NCBI RefSeq assembly: GCF_003951285.1
Contig: NZ_RXFQ01000002.1
Coordinates: 124,001 to 188,000, forward strand
DNA: 64,000 nucleotides
From: Variovorax beijingensis
Lineage (GTDB): Bacteria > Pseudomonadota > Gammaproteobacteria > Burkholderiales > Burkholderiaceae_C
Reading direction: 5' to 3'
Shown here piece by piece: positions 63,758 through 64,000 of this stretch. The notes under the pieces are model-generated. The model saw only the letters and a program-made list of their open reading frames with translations. It made no database searches and was not told where the DNA came from. The position numbers were made by a program, and so were the translations under genes. Each line of letters starts with the position of its first letter. The first letter of the stretch is position 1.

Positions 63758-64000
63758 TCAGGTCTTGGGGAGCGTGACGCCGCGCTGTCCCTGGTACTTG
63801 CCGCCGCGGTCCTTGTAGCTGGTTTCGCAGACTTCGTCGCTCTCGAAGAACAGCACCTGCGCGCAGCCCTCGCCCGCATAGATCTTGGCGGGCAGCGGCG
63901 TGGTGTTGCTGAACTCGAGCGTCACGTAGCCTTCCCATTCGGGCTCGAAGGGCGTCACGTTGACGATGATGCCGCAGCGCGCATAGGTGCTCTTGCCCAG
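63758..64000 (-). CDS. dcd: dCTP deaminase, C-terminal part (partial)
   Basis: The frame runs off the right edge. About 80 residues are visible on the minus strand, beginning [24 protein letters not shown] and including [15 protein letters not shown]. This is the C-terminal half of Dcd with its S-T-Y-A-R-x-G nucleotide-binding segment. The enzyme deaminates dCTP to dUTP for thymidylate synthesis. The tail [12 protein letters not shown] is typical. Confidence 0.92.

Overview
The window reads as chromosomal DNA from a Betaproteobacterium of the Comamonadaceae, most likely Variovorax or a close relative. This rests on the very high G+C coding style, a Bug-type (tripartite tricarboxylate, TTT) receptor without membrane partners, many small catabolic operons each with its own IclR, LysR or MocR regulator, and short TTGCTA/TAGCAA-type repeats. 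The species assignment is inference. I see no rRNA, tRNA, CRISPR array, transposase or phage gene.

The left part (1-28.6 kb) is a run of catabolic and transport operons. After the 3' end of a CobT-like gene comes an IclR regulator, a Bug receptor, an acylating aldehyde dehydrogenase of the SauS type, a SauT-type acyl-CoA ligase and a TauE/SafE-type anion exporter, which together suggest sulfoacetate (or a similar C2 acid) catabolism. A DUF2272 protein follows, then an IclR regulator divergent from a GMC oxidoreductase/MHS permease pair, then a LuxR-type regulator, a DUF1059 protein and a LysR regulator. Next is a taurine locus: tauABC and a MocR/TauR-type regulator on the minus strand, with tauX-like and tauY-like genes diverging on the plus strand. 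A dipeptide-type ABC operon (five overlapping or near-overlapping genes ending in an amidohydrolase) continues into a CobW-type GTPase and a GNAT acetyltransferase.

The middle part (28.6-37.6 kb) carries a small secreted protein divergent from a very glycine-rich autotransporter, then ordinary genes: a nitrobindin-like protein, a CorC/HlyC-type membrane protein divergent from apaH, and a GNAT gene divergent from a second MocR regulator.

The most unusual region is 37.9-52.3 kb. It is an orphan type VI secretion island: vgrG, a DUF4123 adaptor, a 960-residue VasX/BTH_I2691-like effector with C-terminal membrane segments, and then six tandem DUF6708-type membrane proteins that look like immunity proteins. 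A second, displaced effector C-terminus sits between the first and second of these. Copies 1-4 are mosaic: their 3' halves are nearly identical while their transmembrane segments differ. Copies 5-6 form a separate subfamily with no matching toxin. No T6SS structural genes are in the window.

The right part (52.4-61.1 kb) is a divergent organosulfur cluster with three SsuA-like binding proteins and no permease or ATPase. It also has an SsuD-type monooxygenase, a class II aldolase-like protein, an acyl-CoA-dehydrogenase-like flavoprotein, a thiol dioxygenase of the Gln-type and a four-domain rhodanese. The window ends with housekeeping genes rhlE, ypfJ and the 3' part of dcd. A sulfur theme (sulfoacetate, taurine, alkanesulfonate, thiols) recurs over about 60 kb.
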